Below, in pieces: positions 52,634 to 62,516 of a stretch of 64,000 bases of DNA; position 1 is the first letter of the stretch; each line of letters starts with the position of its first letter. This DNA is from Perlabentimonas sp034003245 (GTDB taxonomy: Bacteria; Bacteroidota; Bacteroidia; Bacteroidales; Tenuifilaceae). The translations under genes and the position numbers were made by a program. The notes beneath the pieces were generated by a model. The model did no database searches and was not told the origin of the DNA. It saw nothing but the letters and a program-made list of their open reading frames with translations. Location: the NCBI GenBank assembly GCA_034003245.1, contig JAVEYY010000012.1, positions 49,214 to 113,213 of the forward strand, written 5' to 3'.

Positions 52634-53803
52634 TCAGCTCCTGTGCGTATTTTTTTTTCGCTTATTTAATTTCCTCAAAACTTCCAGAGTGTAATCTACC
52701 TCCTCCACAGTATTAAAACATCCAAAGCTAAAACGAGCGGAGCCCTGGGGAAAAGTTCCAAGAGTTCTATGAACCAATGGGGCGCAATGTAAACCAGGAC
52801 GAATCATAATACCATACTCGCTATCGAGAGCAAAGGCTAAATTGCTGGGTGTATATCCCTGCAAATTTAGCGAAACTACTCCTACCTGAAGGCTTCCCAT
52901 CGCTGTTCTTTGAATTTCAATTGTTGGAATTGCTTTCAATCCCTCAACAAATTTGTTAGTTAGAAGTTGAATATGAGATTGAATATTATCGATTCCTTTA
53001 CTCAGAATAAACTCAACCCCTGCCTTAAGCCCAACTATTCCAACGGTATTGAGCGTACCAGCCTCAAGCCTATCGGGATAAAAGTCGGGGTGGTACTCAT
53101 TCTCTGAGCTGCTACCCGTTCCACCCTGAATAAGCGATTGGATTAGAATAACATCATTTGCGATACAAAGGCTACCAATACCTGTGGGTCCATACAACTT
53201 CTTATGGCCTGTAAAGGCCAACATATCGATATTGTATGCCTGCATATCAACTGGTATAATGCCAGCAGACTGGGAAGCATCGACGAGAAATAGCAAATTG
53301 TGGGATTTACAGATTTCACCAATTTGCTCGATGGGTAGTATGTCGCCCGAAACATTAGACGCGTGAATGGATGACACCAGCCTTGTATTGGGTTTTATGC
53401 TGCTTTTCAGCGCATCCAAATCAAAATAACCTGACGAGTTGCATCCGATTACAGAAACTTCGATAATACCCTTTGCTTCCAATTCCCTTAGAGGTCGGAT
53501 AGTTGAGTTGTGTTCAAAGGTTGTAGTAATCACGTGATCGCCCTTTTGCAAAACACCTTTTATGGCGATATTTAGCGAATGTGTTGCATTGGAGGTGAAA
53601 ATTACCCTGTCGGAGCTGGGTACATTGAAAAGCTGGGCTACCAGCTCGCGAGTTTCGAACACCTCACGGGCAGCGCTAATGGCCATTCGATGACCCGACC
53701 GACCAGGGCTTGCTCCGCAGTCGGTTAAAAACCTTGTAACTGCGTCGGCTACCTGGGGTGGTTTAGGCCACGACGTGGCTGAATTATCGAGATATATCCT
53801 CAT
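52634..53803 (-). CDS. cysteine desulfurase-family (class V aminotransferase) protein
   Basis: 389 residues from ATG 53803 (MRIYLDNSATSWPKP; MAASKQ upstream adds little). PLP lysine in FTGHKKLYGPTGIG, VDASQSAGIIPVD and NSTIRPL are class V blocks; catalytic-loop Cys in RPGLHCAPLVHRTLG. It matches the desulfurase-family subgroup that travels with selD and yedF, so it may release Se from selenocysteine. It is not SelA. The start overlaps the selB 3' end by about 20 bp. Confidence 0.85.
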   Translation of the reverse strand: MRIYLDNSATSWPKPPQVADAVTRFLTDCGASPGRSGHRMAISAAREVFETRELVAQLFNVPSSDRVIFTSNATHSLNIAIKGVLQKGDHVITTTFEHNSTIRPLRELEAKGIIEVSVIGCNSSGYFDLDALKSSIKPNTRLVSSIHASNVSGDILPIEQIGEICKSHNLLFLVDASQSAGIIPVDMQAYNIDMLAFTGHKKLYGPTGIGSLCIANDVILIQSLIQGGTGSSSENEYHPDFYPDRLEAGTLNTVGIVGLKAGVEFILSKGIDNIQSHIQLLTNKFVEGLKAIPTIEIQRTAMGSLQVGVVSLNLQGYTPSNLAFALDSEYGIMIRPGLHCAPLVHRTLGTFPQGSARFSFGCFNTVEEVDYTLEVLRKLNKRKKNTHRS

Positions 53804-55769
53804 TTGCTTGCTTGCGGCCATTGGGTGTAATAATTATTCTCGTTTCGGTTTCGGTATCTTTCCTAAGTGAAATAAGTTTTTGTGCAACCAGAATATCTGT
53901 TAGTAACGCTCTAAAGCGCTTGGTGCCTCCAACTAACGCCTTAAATTCAGGGATATCTATCCCATTTTCACTGTTGCTTAGTTTACTAAGCAACAGTGTC
54001 TTAACCTTACCGATTGCACTTGTGTGTAAAAAATCGGTTTGGTAAAACTGAATTCTCCCTTCTCCCGCTAAATATGATAGGTATAGTTTTAGCTTGCTTT
54101 TCTGAATCTTACTATCGGCCGCACGTTCCTCAATCTCCGATAGTACGGGTTTCTCCATTTCATACTTCAGAATTTCACCCTCAAGCCAATCAATCTCGCT
54201 TTGTGTTTGCTGATTAATTTTTGGGCGGTGACCCTTTAATATATAGGTGTTGGTATGCTTATCGAGTTGACCATCCTTAACAAGCTGCTCAAGCATAACC
54301 TCAAGGTAGTCTTTTCCGGCCTTATGCTTCGATAATCCCAGTTTTCCAATAATCTCATTCAAATCGATACCATTGGGTAGAATAGGGTTCTTTGTATGAA
54401 AATCGCTGACTATTCGGAGCACTTTACCTTCAAAAGCTTGGTTATGGGAATTATCGATGAGGACTTGACCCATAGATGAATCGAACACCGAAAACTTCCC
54501 GTTGCCTGATCCAATCATTGTTTTAACCTCATCGACACTAATATGCAGCTTATCGGCAACCTCATCGGGAGTAAATGGACGCATCTCCTTTCGCAGCTCA
54601 ATGCTTACCAACTCGTTGGTACTTTCCTCGCTTAGTATACTTTGGGAAAGATTTTGCAGGTACTCAATAAGCTTGGGTGTACGTTTACGATGGTGTAAAG
54701 GTGAGGGATCGATAATGTAGCCACCCCCCAACGTTACATCGGCCGAAGTATTTCTGATAATAAACCTATCTCTACCTAGCAACACTCCTGGCTTGTTCAA
54801 ATGCAGTTGTACTATGGCCTCCTTGCCGGGCATTAACGAGTCGGCGGTGATTAGGTGCATACGCGCTTGCGTTTCGAATGTGCCAGAAATAAGTGTTACG
54901 TGGGACCATAAGGACAGAGCATCAACATTATCGAAAAGTGAAATTGTGGCATCTACTATTGTGGATTCGGGCAACTGCTTACTGCTGATTATTTGCCCTT
55001 TGCTAAATTCCTCATTTTTCAATCCAATTATATTGATAGCCGCCCTATCGCCTACTACAGCTGTATCTACTGATTTACCGTGACGCTCAATGGAGCGAAC
55101 TCTTAGTTTTAAATTATCGCCTGGCAACAAGAAAACCTCTTGCTCCTTGGATATTGATCCACTAAGAACAGAACCGGTTACCACGCTGCCGAAACCCTTC
55201 ACGGTAAAAATTCTATCAATATACATCCTAAATAAATTAACTGTTTCTCTTGGTGGAACGGTTGAAGTAACATCTAGGATTGCTGAAACTAACTCGCCTT
55301 TACCTGCACCTGATACTGCGGAGAACCCAACTATGGGAGCACCTTTAAGTGATGTTTTTTCAAGATATTCAGCAATCTCTTCTCGAGCCATTTGGGCTAA
55401 CTCATCGTCAACCAAATCGATTTTGGTTAATGCAACCATTCCTCGGGTAATACCAAGTGCCGAGATTATGTTGATATGCTCAATGGTTTGGGGCATAATG
55501 CCGCTATCGGCGGCAATAACCAGTAGCACAAAGTCGATTCCACATGCTCCACCCACCATGGTATTTATAAAATCCTTATGCCCTGGAACATCAACAATAC
55601 CTATGGATTCGCCGTTGGGCAGATCGAGGTACGAGAAACCAAGGTTGATGGTGATTCCCCTAGCCTTCTCCTCCTTATGCGTATCGCAATCGATATTGGT
55701 AAGGGCCTTAACCAGTGATGTTTTTCCATGGTCAACATGACCGGCTGTACCCATTATTAGGTGTTTCAT
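53784..55769 (-). CDS. selB: selenocysteine-specific elongation factor
   Basis: 661 residues from ATG 55769 (MKHLIMGTAGHVDHGKTSL; the open frame starts at 55781). GTPase motifs: GHVDHGKTS (G1), DVPGHKDF (G3), ALTKIDLV (G4); then beta-barrel domains and a C-terminal region (about 400-661) of winged helices that bind SECIS mRNA. It delivers Sec-tRNA to UGA codons carrying a SECIS, such as that in fdhA. First gene of the selenium operon. selA and the tRNA-Sec gene selC are not in the window. Confidence 0.95.
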   Translation of the reverse strand: MKHLIMGTAGHVDHGKTSLVKALTNIDCDTHKEEKARGITINLGFSYLDLPNGESIGIVDVPGHKDFINTMVGGACGIDFVLLVIAADSGIMPQTIEHINIISALGITRGMVALTKIDLVDDELAQMAREEIAEYLEKTSLKGAPIVGFSAVSGAGKGELVSAILDVTSTVPPRETVNLFRMYIDRIFTVKGFGSVVTGSVLSGSISKEQEVFLLPGDNLKLRVRSIERHGKSVDTAVVGDRAAINIIGLKNEEFSKGQIISSKQLPESTIVDATISLFDNVDALSLWSHVTLISGTFETQARMHLITADSLMPGKEAIVQLHLNKPGVLLGRDRFIIRNTSADVTLGGGYIIDPSPLHHRKRTPKLIEYLQNLSQSILSEESTNELVSIELRKEMRPFTPDEVADKLHISVDEVKTMIGSGNGKFSVFDSSMGQVLIDNSHNQAFEGKVLRIVSDFHTKNPILPNGIDLNEIIGKLGLSKHKAGKDYLEVMLEQLVKDGQLDKHTNTYILKGHRPKINQQTQSEIDWLEGEILKYEMEKPVLSEIEERAADSKIQKSKLKLYLSYLAGEGRIQFYQTDFLHTSAIGKVKTLLLSKLSNSENGIDIPEFKALVGGTKRFRALLTDILVAQKLISLRKDTETETRIIITPNGRKQANEDISR

Positions 55770-56494
55770 ACTATTGTTCATCCTTTTAGAACACAGATAT
55801 GCCCGCTGGCAGGCGGGGGCACGGAGTCACAGTGAACTTTATTATATCAGATCCTTCGTGAAAAAGCTGTGATGTGATTGAATTCTGAAATCGGGTTTTT
55901 ACTGTATAACTATTTGATTATTAATAATGATAAACTCAATATGTTAATTAAGTAAGAGTTTCCAAATATAAATTTAAAACCTGTCTTTCGCGCTTTTCAG
56001 GCTTTATAATTTGCAGTGCTTTATCAACAACTATTCTATGTAGTTGATCTTTTCGGTACATTTAATTTCCTTATTAAATGTTGTTATCTTATTGAAATGG
56101 AATGGTGTATACTTCACAATTACAAAGGTTAGCAGACCTATTGCCTTTATATGTCCCCATTCCTTTTGTTAAGCAGCATAGAACCATCTAGAATTACAGG
56201 CTGAGGTCATTTACAAGGTAGTTCAGGCAACTTTTGATCTAACAAATTTAGCTGTATAAATTAAAAAAACCGAGAATGTAAAATATAATTCAACATATGT
56301 TGAAATGCAGGATCTTCGCATTAACAAACAGTAAGTCTTCAGAGGTAGATAAACTAAAATTTGCTGATAAACTATCACAATTACTTGATTGTATCGAGAA
56401 TACAAGCTGACGACCTCGCTAATCACTACATTCCCTTCCCCCTTGCCAGTTCCCCTTTATTTACTAATTTTGCACCTCGATAAAACAATTTAAA
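55770..56494. other. 725-bp intergenic region, AT-rich
   Basis: No firm gene. Near 55797-55835 it has a GC-rich GCCCGCTGGCAGGCGGGGGCA block and GGCACGGAGTCACAG, a degenerate interspersed repeat type. A 37-codon frame (55948-56061, minus; MYRKDQLHRIV) and a 67-codon frame (56223-56426, minus) lack support. Holds divergent promoters for selB and the ABC-F gene. Confidence 0.5.
56465..56472 (+). promoter_or_regulatory. -7 promoter box of the ABC-F gene
   Basis: TAATTTTG matches TAnnTTTG, 23 bp before ATG 56495. Confidence 0.55.
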
Positions 56495-58441
56495 ATGGTA
56501 TCGCTCAGTCAGGTAACAGTTTCGTTTGGTGGTTTCGATCTTTTTAAGGACATCAGCTTCTTGGTTAGTCCAAAGGAGCGAGTTGGCCTGGTGGGCAAGA
56601 ATGGCGCTGGAAAAACCACTCTGCTTAAGCTAATTGTTGGTCAAATGACACCAACAAACGGGTTAATTAGTATACCTCGTGACCTTACTGTTGGATATCT
56701 GCCTCAGCAAATGGATGTGGCCAACTCGCGCAGCGTTATGGACGAAACCATGACCGCCTTCAGCGATACGCTCAAACTCGCAAAAGACATCGAGAAAATA
56801 TCGAAGGAGTTGGAACATAGAACCGACTATGAATCGGATGCATATAGCAAGCTTATCAACGATTTAACCGAAAAAAGCGAACGTTTTAGCATGCTTGGCG
56901 GCGATAACCTGGAAGCACAGGCCGAGGTAACACTTATGGGTTTAGGTTTTAAACGATCCGATTTTACTCGCCCAACCAAGGAGTTTAGTGGTGGGTGGAG
57001 AATGAGGATTGAACTCGCAAAAATACTGCTTCGGCAACCGGGAGTACTGCTTCTTGATGAGCCTACAAACCATCTCGACATAGAGTCGATTCAATGGCTC
57101 GAGGATTACCTGAAAACGTTCCCGGGTGCTCTAATCCTTATTTCGCACGACCGCGCTTTCCTCGATAACGTAACTGAACGCACCATCGAACTTTCGCTTG
57201 GCAGGGCATTCGACTACCGGGTACCCTACTCAAAATATGTTACCCTTCGCGACGAACGCCGCGAGCAACAACTTGCGGCATACAAAAATCAGCAGAAGCA
57301 GATTGAGGAAACCAAAGATTTTATTGAGCGTTTCCGCTACAAAGCCACCAAGGCCAACCAGGTACAGTCGAGAGTTAAAGCCTTGGATAAAATTGAGATT
57401 ATTGAGGTTGACGACGAGGATAACTCCGCTGTAAATATTCGTTTCCCCGAGGCCCCACGCTCAGGTGATGTTGTGGTAAAGGTTGATGATGTGAGCAAAA
57501 CCTATGGCGACCATCTGGTTTTTGCCGATGCCAATTTCTATATCAACCGAGGCGAAAAGGTTGCCTTTGTTGGGCGTAACGGCGAGGGAAAAACAACCCT
57601 CAGCAAAATTCTAGTTGGTGAAATCGACTATAGGGGTGTGGTGAAAATTGGCCACAATGTTAACATTGGTTACTTTGCGCAAAATCAGGATGAACTGATG
57701 AATCCCAACCACACTGTCCTTGAAACCATCGATAGGGTTGCTGTAGGTGATGTTCGCACAAAAATTCGCGATATTCTTGGTGCATTCCTGTTTAAGGGCG
57801 AAGATGTGGATAAAAAAGTGCAGGTGCTATCGGGAGGTGAACGAAACAGGCTTGCCATGGTGAAGCTGATGTTACAACCTCACAACCTGCTAATTCTCGA
57901 CGAGCCCACTAACCACTTGGATATGCGCTCAAAGGATATCCTAAAAAATGCTCTTCAAAAATTTAAGGGTACAGTTATTATCGTTTCGCACGACAGGGAA
58001 TTCCTTGACGGACTTGTATCTAAAGTTTATGAGTTTCGCGATGGCAGGGTTAAGGAGCACCTGGGAGGAATTTACGGTTTTCTTACCAGGCGCAAACTAG
58101 AAAACCTTAAGGAGCTGGATATCAGGAAGGAACAGGAAAAACTGAATAAGGGAACCAATGGCGAATCGGATAGAAAAAAGGAGTGGCTCGATAGGAAGGA
58201 ACAGGAAAAGGTGATTCGGAAAGTTGCATCCCAAATTGAGAAAGTTGAAAAGGAGATTGTTGAAATTGAGGAAAAAATCGCTGAAATGGACAAAATCCTT
58301 AGCAATCCCGAAGGAAGAACCATTGATGATGAATTCTTTAAAGAGTACCAAGGTTTTAAAAACAAGCTGAGCAGCACAATGCATAAATGGGAGCAGCTAC
58401 ACTACGAGATGGAGATTTTGGAGGAAGAGAGAAGGGATTAA
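56495..58441 (+). CDS. ABC-F family ATPase
   Basis: 648 residues with two ABC domains and no membrane segments. Domain 1: Walker A GKNGAGKTTLL, signature FSGGWRMRIELAK, Walker B LLLDEPTNHLD; domain 2: GRNGEGKTTLS, LSGGERNRLAMVK, LILDEPTNHLD. A basic linker (about 240-310) and a C-terminal coiled coil (about 555-648, very Lys/Glu-rich) are typical of ABC-F proteins acting on the ribosome, such as Uup. Probable translation or ribosome-assembly factor; antibiotic resistance cannot be claimed. Confidence 0.93.
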   Translation: MVSLSQVTVSFGGFDLFKDISFLVSPKERVGLVGKNGAGKTTLLKLIVGQMTPTNGLISIPRDLTVGYLPQQMDVANSRSVMDETMTAFSDTLKLAKDIEKISKELEHRTDYESDAYSKLINDLTEKSERFSMLGGDNLEAQAEVTLMGLGFKRSDFTRPTKEFSGGWRMRIELAKILLRQPGVLLLDEPTNHLDIESIQWLEDYLKTFPGALILISHDRAFLDNVTERTIELSLGRAFDYRVPYSKYVTLRDERREQQLAAYKNQQKQIEETKDFIERFRYKATKANQVQSRVKALDKIEIIEVDDEDNSAVNIRFPEAPRSGDVVVKVDDVSKTYGDHLVFADANFYINRGEKVAFVGRNGEGKTTLSKILVGEIDYRGVVKIGHNVNIGYFAQNQDELMNPNHTVLETIDRVAVGDVRTKIRDILGAFLFKGEDVDKKVQVLSGGERNRLAMVKLMLQPHNLLILDEPTNHLDMRSKDILKNALQKFKGTVIIVSHDREFLDGLVSKVYEFRDGRVKEHLGGIYGFLTRRKLENLKELDIRKEQEKLNKGTNGESDRKKEWLDRKEQEKVIRKVASQIEKVEKEIVEIEEKIAEMDKILSNPEGRTIDDEFFKEYQGFKNKLSSTMHKWEQLHYEMEILEEERRD

Positions 58442-58733
58442 AAGATTGATTGATTGGTTGACCTGCCTGACGGCAGGCAGGTTGATTGATTGATTGGTTG
58501 ATTGAATAAGGATTGCGGTTATCGGGTTTCGGGTTGCAGACTAAGTGATAAGCAGAATACGGTTGCTGAGCCTGTCGAAGCAACCGGTGAGGGTAAGTGA
58601 ATAATTGAACATCGAATTTTTACTCTTTGAAACTAATCGCATACTTTTTGACGTTCAGAAATTCACGATCATACTTTATGGCTTTTGCTTTTGACTTTTA
58701 GCTTTCTGACTAATATTTATTAATAAAACCACA
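58442..58733. repeat. intergenic hairpins and short tandem repeats
   Basis: Tandem GATTGATTGATTGGTTG runs flank a hairpin CCTGCCTG/CAGGCAGG (58462-58481). Further on, GGTTGCTGAGCCTGTCGAAG (58561-58580) continues CAACC, forming a near-perfect GGTTGC/GCAACC palindrome; this kind of sequence recurs as an interspersed repeat in Bacteroidota. No gene seen. Confidence 0.6.
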
Positions 58734-59477
58734 ATGAAACAAAACACACCGGACACAATATACGGCATAAGACCGCTAATTGAGGCCATAAACTCAGGAA
58801 AAGAGGTAGACAAGGTAATTATTAAAAAGGGGCTTAGCGGCGAGCTGGTTCAAGAGCTAATGGCACTACTCCGCAGTCGCGGTATTGTACCTCAATATGT
58901 TCCTGCCGAAAAGTTTATACAGTTTGGAAACCGCAATCATCAAGGGGTTGTAGCCTATATCTCGCCTGTTGACTTTGAACCCATTGAGGAGGTGGTTGCA
59001 AGACTTTGGGAGGAGGGCAAAACACCTTTTATCGTAGTACTCGATAGCGTAACCGATGTTCGAAATTTTGGTGCCATTGTGCGAAGTGCCGAGTGTGCAG
59101 GGGCACATGCGGTTGTGTTCCCCTCAAAAGGCTCGGCTCGAATTGGAGCCGATGCAGTTAAAACTTCCGCTGGAGCAATCCATCATATGCCCATTTGCAG
59201 AGTGCATAGCCTTAAGTCAACTATTTCGTTCCTCCAACTGTCGGGTATAAAAGTGGTTGCTGCCACCGAAAAAGCTTCAACTCTTTATACACAGTCCAAA
59301 CTCGATGGCCCTGTGGCCATAATAATGGGTTCCGAAGATACTGGACTCTCCGAAAATGCCATTAAAATGGCAGACGAGTTGGTTTCAATCCCTATAAAAG
59401 GGAAAGTAAACTCGCTAAATGTTTCAGTGGCGGCAGGGTTAATTCTATACGAAGTAGTTCGACAGCAAGGGCTATAA
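58734..59477 (+). CDS. rlmB: 23S rRNA (guanosine-2'-O)-methyltransferase RlmB
   Basis: 247 residues. An N-terminal L30e-like substrate-binding domain (YGIRPLIEAINSGKEVDKVI, about 1-80) and a SpoU trefoil-knot domain with VLDSVTDVRNFGAIVRSAEC, MGSEDTGLSENAIKMADELV and IPIKGKVNSLNVSVAAGLIL. These are the SpoU motifs 1-3. It methylates G2251-equivalent ribose in 23S rRNA using SAM. Ends overlapping the convergent patatin gene by 6 bp. Confidence 0.92.
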   Translation: MKQNTPDTIYGIRPLIEAINSGKEVDKVIIKKGLSGELVQELMALLRSRGIVPQYVPAEKFIQFGNRNHQGVVAYISPVDFEPIEEVVARLWEEGKTPFIVVLDSVTDVRNFGAIVRSAECAGAHAVVFPSKGSARIGADAVKTSAGAIHHMPICRVHSLKSTISFLQLSGIKVVAATEKASTLYTQSKLDGPVAIIMGSEDTGLSENAIKMADELVSIPIKGKVNSLNVSVAAGLILYEVVRQQGL

Positions 59478-60368
59478 ATTGGCCTTATCCAGAGCCTTTG
59501 AACAAGTTTGCCGACCATAATCAATAATCTCCTTTGCACGGTAAAACTCAAAGATACCGCAGGCATCCTTCGATGTTTGAATAAACACATCTGGAGGGTT
59601 GGCTTCAACAGCCCGCATGGTCATGTCGCTCATCATCACCTGAATAACTCGGTATAGCATATCGATATAACCTAACTTATCGTGCTTATCGAGTTTTTTC
59701 TTCTCATCGCCCTCAAAAAATTCGAACCATTTCTCCTTCAGCTGCTCAAATGCCGATTTATCCTCGTCCGATTCTTTATGAATGGGCTCAGCAAGCTTAG
59801 GTTTTTTGTAGGGCATAATTGCATTTGTATCCACAGCTATAACCAGATCAACCCCATCGGTTTTAAGATGAGATAATGGCAAAGGATTTAGCACACCCCC
59901 ATCGACCAGCAAACCATTTTTGGTTTTTATTGGAGTAAAAACACTGGGAATGGATACCGATGCTCGAAGAGCATCGGCTAGTTTCCCCGATTGAAAAACC
60001 ACCTCATTGTTATTAATAATATCCGTTGCAAGCACAGTTAAAGGGATATTCAGCTCCTCGATGCTCTTGTCGGGAATAAAACCCTTCCGCTGCATCTCCT
60101 CAAAAATCTTCTCGCCTTTAATAAACCCGTTGGTTCCCAGGGTAAAATCCACAAGCCCCAGAACATCCATTCGGTTAAGCTGTACTGCCCATTTTTCGTA
60201 ATTGCCAAGGGTTCCTGCTGCATACATTCCACCCACTAGGGCTCCCATTGAGCTCCCGGCAATAGAAACAATCTCGTAATTTCGGCTCAAAAGTTCATCT
60301 ATAACGCCAATATGAACCAATCCACGGGCGCCACCACTTGATAATGCTAAGGCAACCTTCTTTCCCAT
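59472..60368 (-). CDS. patatin-like phospholipase
   Basis: 298 residues. Oxyanion-hole motif SSGGARGLVHIGVIDEL (10-26), nucleophile Ser40 in AGSSMGALVGG (GxSxG), and the second dyad Asp in LLVDGGVLNPLP. The catalytic Ser-Asp dyad is complete. Hydrolyses acyl esters of lipids; no signal peptide, so likely cytoplasmic or membrane-associated. C-terminal charged helices (EPIHKESDEDKSAFEQL). Forms a short operon with the MscS gene 5 bp upstream. Confidence 0.9.
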   Translation of the reverse strand: MGKKVALALSSGGARGLVHIGVIDELLSRNYEIVSIAGSSMGALVGGMYAAGTLGNYEKWAVQLNRMDVLGLVDFTLGTNGFIKGEKIFEEMQRKGFIPDKSIEELNIPLTVLATDIINNNEVVFQSGKLADALRASVSIPSVFTPIKTKNGLLVDGGVLNPLPLSHLKTDGVDLVIAVDTNAIMPYKKPKLAEPIHKESDEDKSAFEQLKEKWFEFFEGDEKKKLDKHDKLGYIDMLYRVIQVMMSDMTMRAVEANPPDVFIQTSKDACGIFEFYRAKEIIDYGRQTCSKALDKANL

Positions 60369-60373
60369 ATAAA

Positions 60374-61672
60374 TTACGATTTTAAGTTGCTAACAATGTT
60401 TTGCAAATCATCGCCCGATGGGCTTTGAAAAATCCGAAGCTCAAACTCAGGTACAACGGCAAGTATGTGATCAAAAATATCGGATTGCACTCCTTCATAA
60501 ATTACCCATGCTTTCTCGGCTGAAAAACAGTACACTTCGAGCGGAATTCCATGATCGGTTGGCTGCCGCTGCCTCACCATTTTAATGGCATTACTATTCA
60601 CATTTGGATGTTTATCTATGTAAAACTCCATGTATTTTCTAAAAACACCAAGGTTGGTCATGCGCCGCCCATTCACTGGCACAGAGGTATCGAACCCCAT
60701 TGTGGCGTTGTATTCTTCTATCTCCTTTTGTCTCCTCTCGATGTAATCCTTAATGTAGTGAATACGCTTAAGCTTCTCGAGAAGTTCTGGGGAACAAAAT
60801 TTTACGCTTCGCATATCGATAAAAATGGAGCGCTTAATCCTGCGACCGTCTACCCCCTCTTCCATCCCCTTCCAGTTGGTAAAGCTTTCCGAAACCAACG
60901 CGTAGGTTGGTATTGTGCTTATGGTTCGATCCCAGTTTTGAACCTTCACCGTATTCAAAGTGATTTCGAGTACTGTTCCATCGGCACCACGGCTTGGCAT
61001 CTCAATCCAATCGCCAGGCTTAACCATATTATTGGCCGACACCTGCACCGAGGCTACCAAACCAAGAATGGTATCTTTAAAAACCAAGGTAAGAATGGCC
61101 GCCGACGCACCCATTCCCAGTAACAAATTTTTAGGATTCTTATCGAGCAGAATGGAAACTACAATTATGCCTGCCAGAATAAAAATGATAATCTTAAAAA
61201 GTTGAATATACCCCTTTATTGGCCTATTCTTGGCCATTTCGAGGTTGAGGTACATATCGTGTAGGGCATCGAGAAACGAGCTGATTACTAAAACCCAAGC
61301 TATAACAATATACACATAGGTTAGCTTCTCAATGGCAATTGTTAAATCGGGGTTGTAATCGTATAGAGCAATTCCTATGGTGAACTGAATCACAAGTGCT
61401 GGAGCCAAATGCGATAGCTTATGGAATACTTTTCGGTTTACAAGGTAATCGTCCCACTTACTTTTGGTCCTTTTCGACAAGTACGTTAATCCAACAACTA
61501 TAATACGCTTAGCAATAAAATTGGCTAAAATGGATAGAGTAGCAATGGCTAAAACCGATGTAAACACTTTAACAAACTGGGACAAATCTCCACTAAAACC
61601 AAGTCCATGAATCCAAGCCTCATAATTCTCCAAAAATGCGTACGATTTAACAACTCTCTCATTCATCTTCAT
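60374..61672 (-). CDS. MscS-family mechanosensitive ion channel (YbdG-like)
   Basis: 432 residues with four to five TM helices, then the pore helix and MscS beta domain: LLLGMGASAAILTLVFKDTI, GLVASVQVSANNMVKPGDWI and GTVLEITLNTVKVQNWDRTI are classical MscS blocks. The C-terminal part (about 280-432) is longer than in MscS, as in the YbdG/miniconductance branch. Opens in response to membrane tension or osmotic shock. Located upstream of the patatin gene on the same strand, 5 bp away. Confidence 0.92.
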   Translation of the reverse strand: MKMNERVVKSYAFLENYEAWIHGLGFSGDLSQFVKVFTSVLAIATLSILANFIAKRIIVVGLTYLSKRTKSKWDDYLVNRKVFHKLSHLAPALVIQFTIGIALYDYNPDLTIAIEKLTYVYIVIAWVLVISSFLDALHDMYLNLEMAKNRPIKGYIQLFKIIIFILAGIIVVSILLDKNPKNLLLGMGASAAILTLVFKDTILGLVASVQVSANNMVKPGDWIEMPSRGADGTVLEITLNTVKVQNWDRTISTIPTYALVSESFTNWKGMEEGVDGRRIKRSIFIDMRSVKFCSPELLEKLKRIHYIKDYIERRQKEIEEYNATMGFDTSVPVNGRRMTNLGVFRKYMEFYIDKHPNVNSNAIKMVRQRQPTDHGIPLEVYCFSAEKAWVIYEGVQSDIFDHILAVVPEFELRIFQSPSGDDLQNIVSNLKS

Positions 61673-61836
61673 TACAGTTTATACGTTTTCATCACAAAGT
61701 TACTAAAATTTTGCCAAGGGTTCAAACCAAACCAGGGGGGGATTGGCTTCTCGCAAACGAAACTACAAATAGTCAGGTGTTATACATAATGGCTTTAACC
61801 GCTTAAATATCCTTACACAATTGCCAACTTTTTCAC

Positions 61837-61844
61837 TAACTTTG
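61837..61844 (+). promoter_or_regulatory. -7 promoter box of the rpe operon
   Basis: TAACTTTG matches TAnnTTTG, 18 bp before ATG 61862, giving a leader of about 11 nt. Confidence 0.55.
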
Positions 61845-61861
61845 CCCAAAACAACACTTTT

Positions 61862-62512
61862 ATGGTAAAGTACATTGCCCCTTCGTTACTCTCAGCCGAC
61901 TTCAACAACCTGGGTCGCGATATTGAAATGGTAAACAGCAGCGAGGCCGATTGGTTTCACCTCGATATTATGGATGGTGTATTTGTCCCCAACATGTCCT
62001 ACGGATTTCCTGTGGTTGAACACATTGCCAAGCTGGCAAAAAAACCTCTGGATGTACACTTAATGATAATTGATCCCGATCGCTACTTAGAACGGTTTAG
62101 GGATGCCAGAGCTAACATCCTCACAGTTCATTGGGAGGCTTGCAACCATCTTAATAGAACAATTGCAGAGATTAAGAGACTGGGAATGAAAGCTGGTGTT
62201 TCTTTAAATCCCCACACTCCAGTTGAATTACTAAACGATATTCTTTCTGAACTTGATCTTGTTCTGATTATGAGCGTTAATCCTGGTTTTGGAGGGCAAT
62301 CGTTCATTGAGAATAGCTACTCAAAAGTGTCTAAGCTTCGCAGTATGATTGAGAAAATTGGAAGCAGAACCCTCATAGAAGTTGATGGTGGTGTTGGCCC
62401 AAATAATGCTGCAAAGCTTTACCAAGCAGGAGCCAATGTACTTGTAGCTGGGAATGCAGTGTTTAAAGCTCAGAATCCTAGCAAAGCAATAAAAATCATT
62501 AAAAATTCATAA
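61862..62512 (+). CDS. rpe: ribulose-phosphate 3-epimerase
   Basis: 216 residues, a TIM barrel. Metal-binding and catalytic blocks: SLLSADFNNLG, WFHLDIMDGVFVPN, DVHLMI, MSVNPGFGGQSFI, and EVDGGVGPNNAAKL. Interconverts ribulose-5-phosphate and xylulose-5-phosphate in the pentose phosphate pathway. First gene of a three-gene operon, 4 bp before the DDAH-like gene. Complete. Confidence 0.95.
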   Translation: MVKYIAPSLLSADFNNLGRDIEMVNSSEADWFHLDIMDGVFVPNMSYGFPVVEHIAKLAKKPLDVHLMIIDPDRYLERFRDARANILTVHWEACNHLNRTIAEIKRLGMKAGVSLNPHTPVELLNDILSELDLVLIMSVNPGFGGQSFIENSYSKVSKLRSMIEKIGSRTLIEVDGGVGPNNAAKLYQAGANVLVAGNAVFKAQNPSKAIKIIKNS

Positions 62513-62516
62513 AGAA

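Noticed and set aside
55948..56061. 37-codon minus-strand frame
   Set aside because: Short, no recognisable motif, and unsupported by neighbours; recorded only as part of the intergenic region.
56223..56426. 67-codon minus-strand frame
   Set aside because: Low complexity, no domain, between divergent genes; likely chance.
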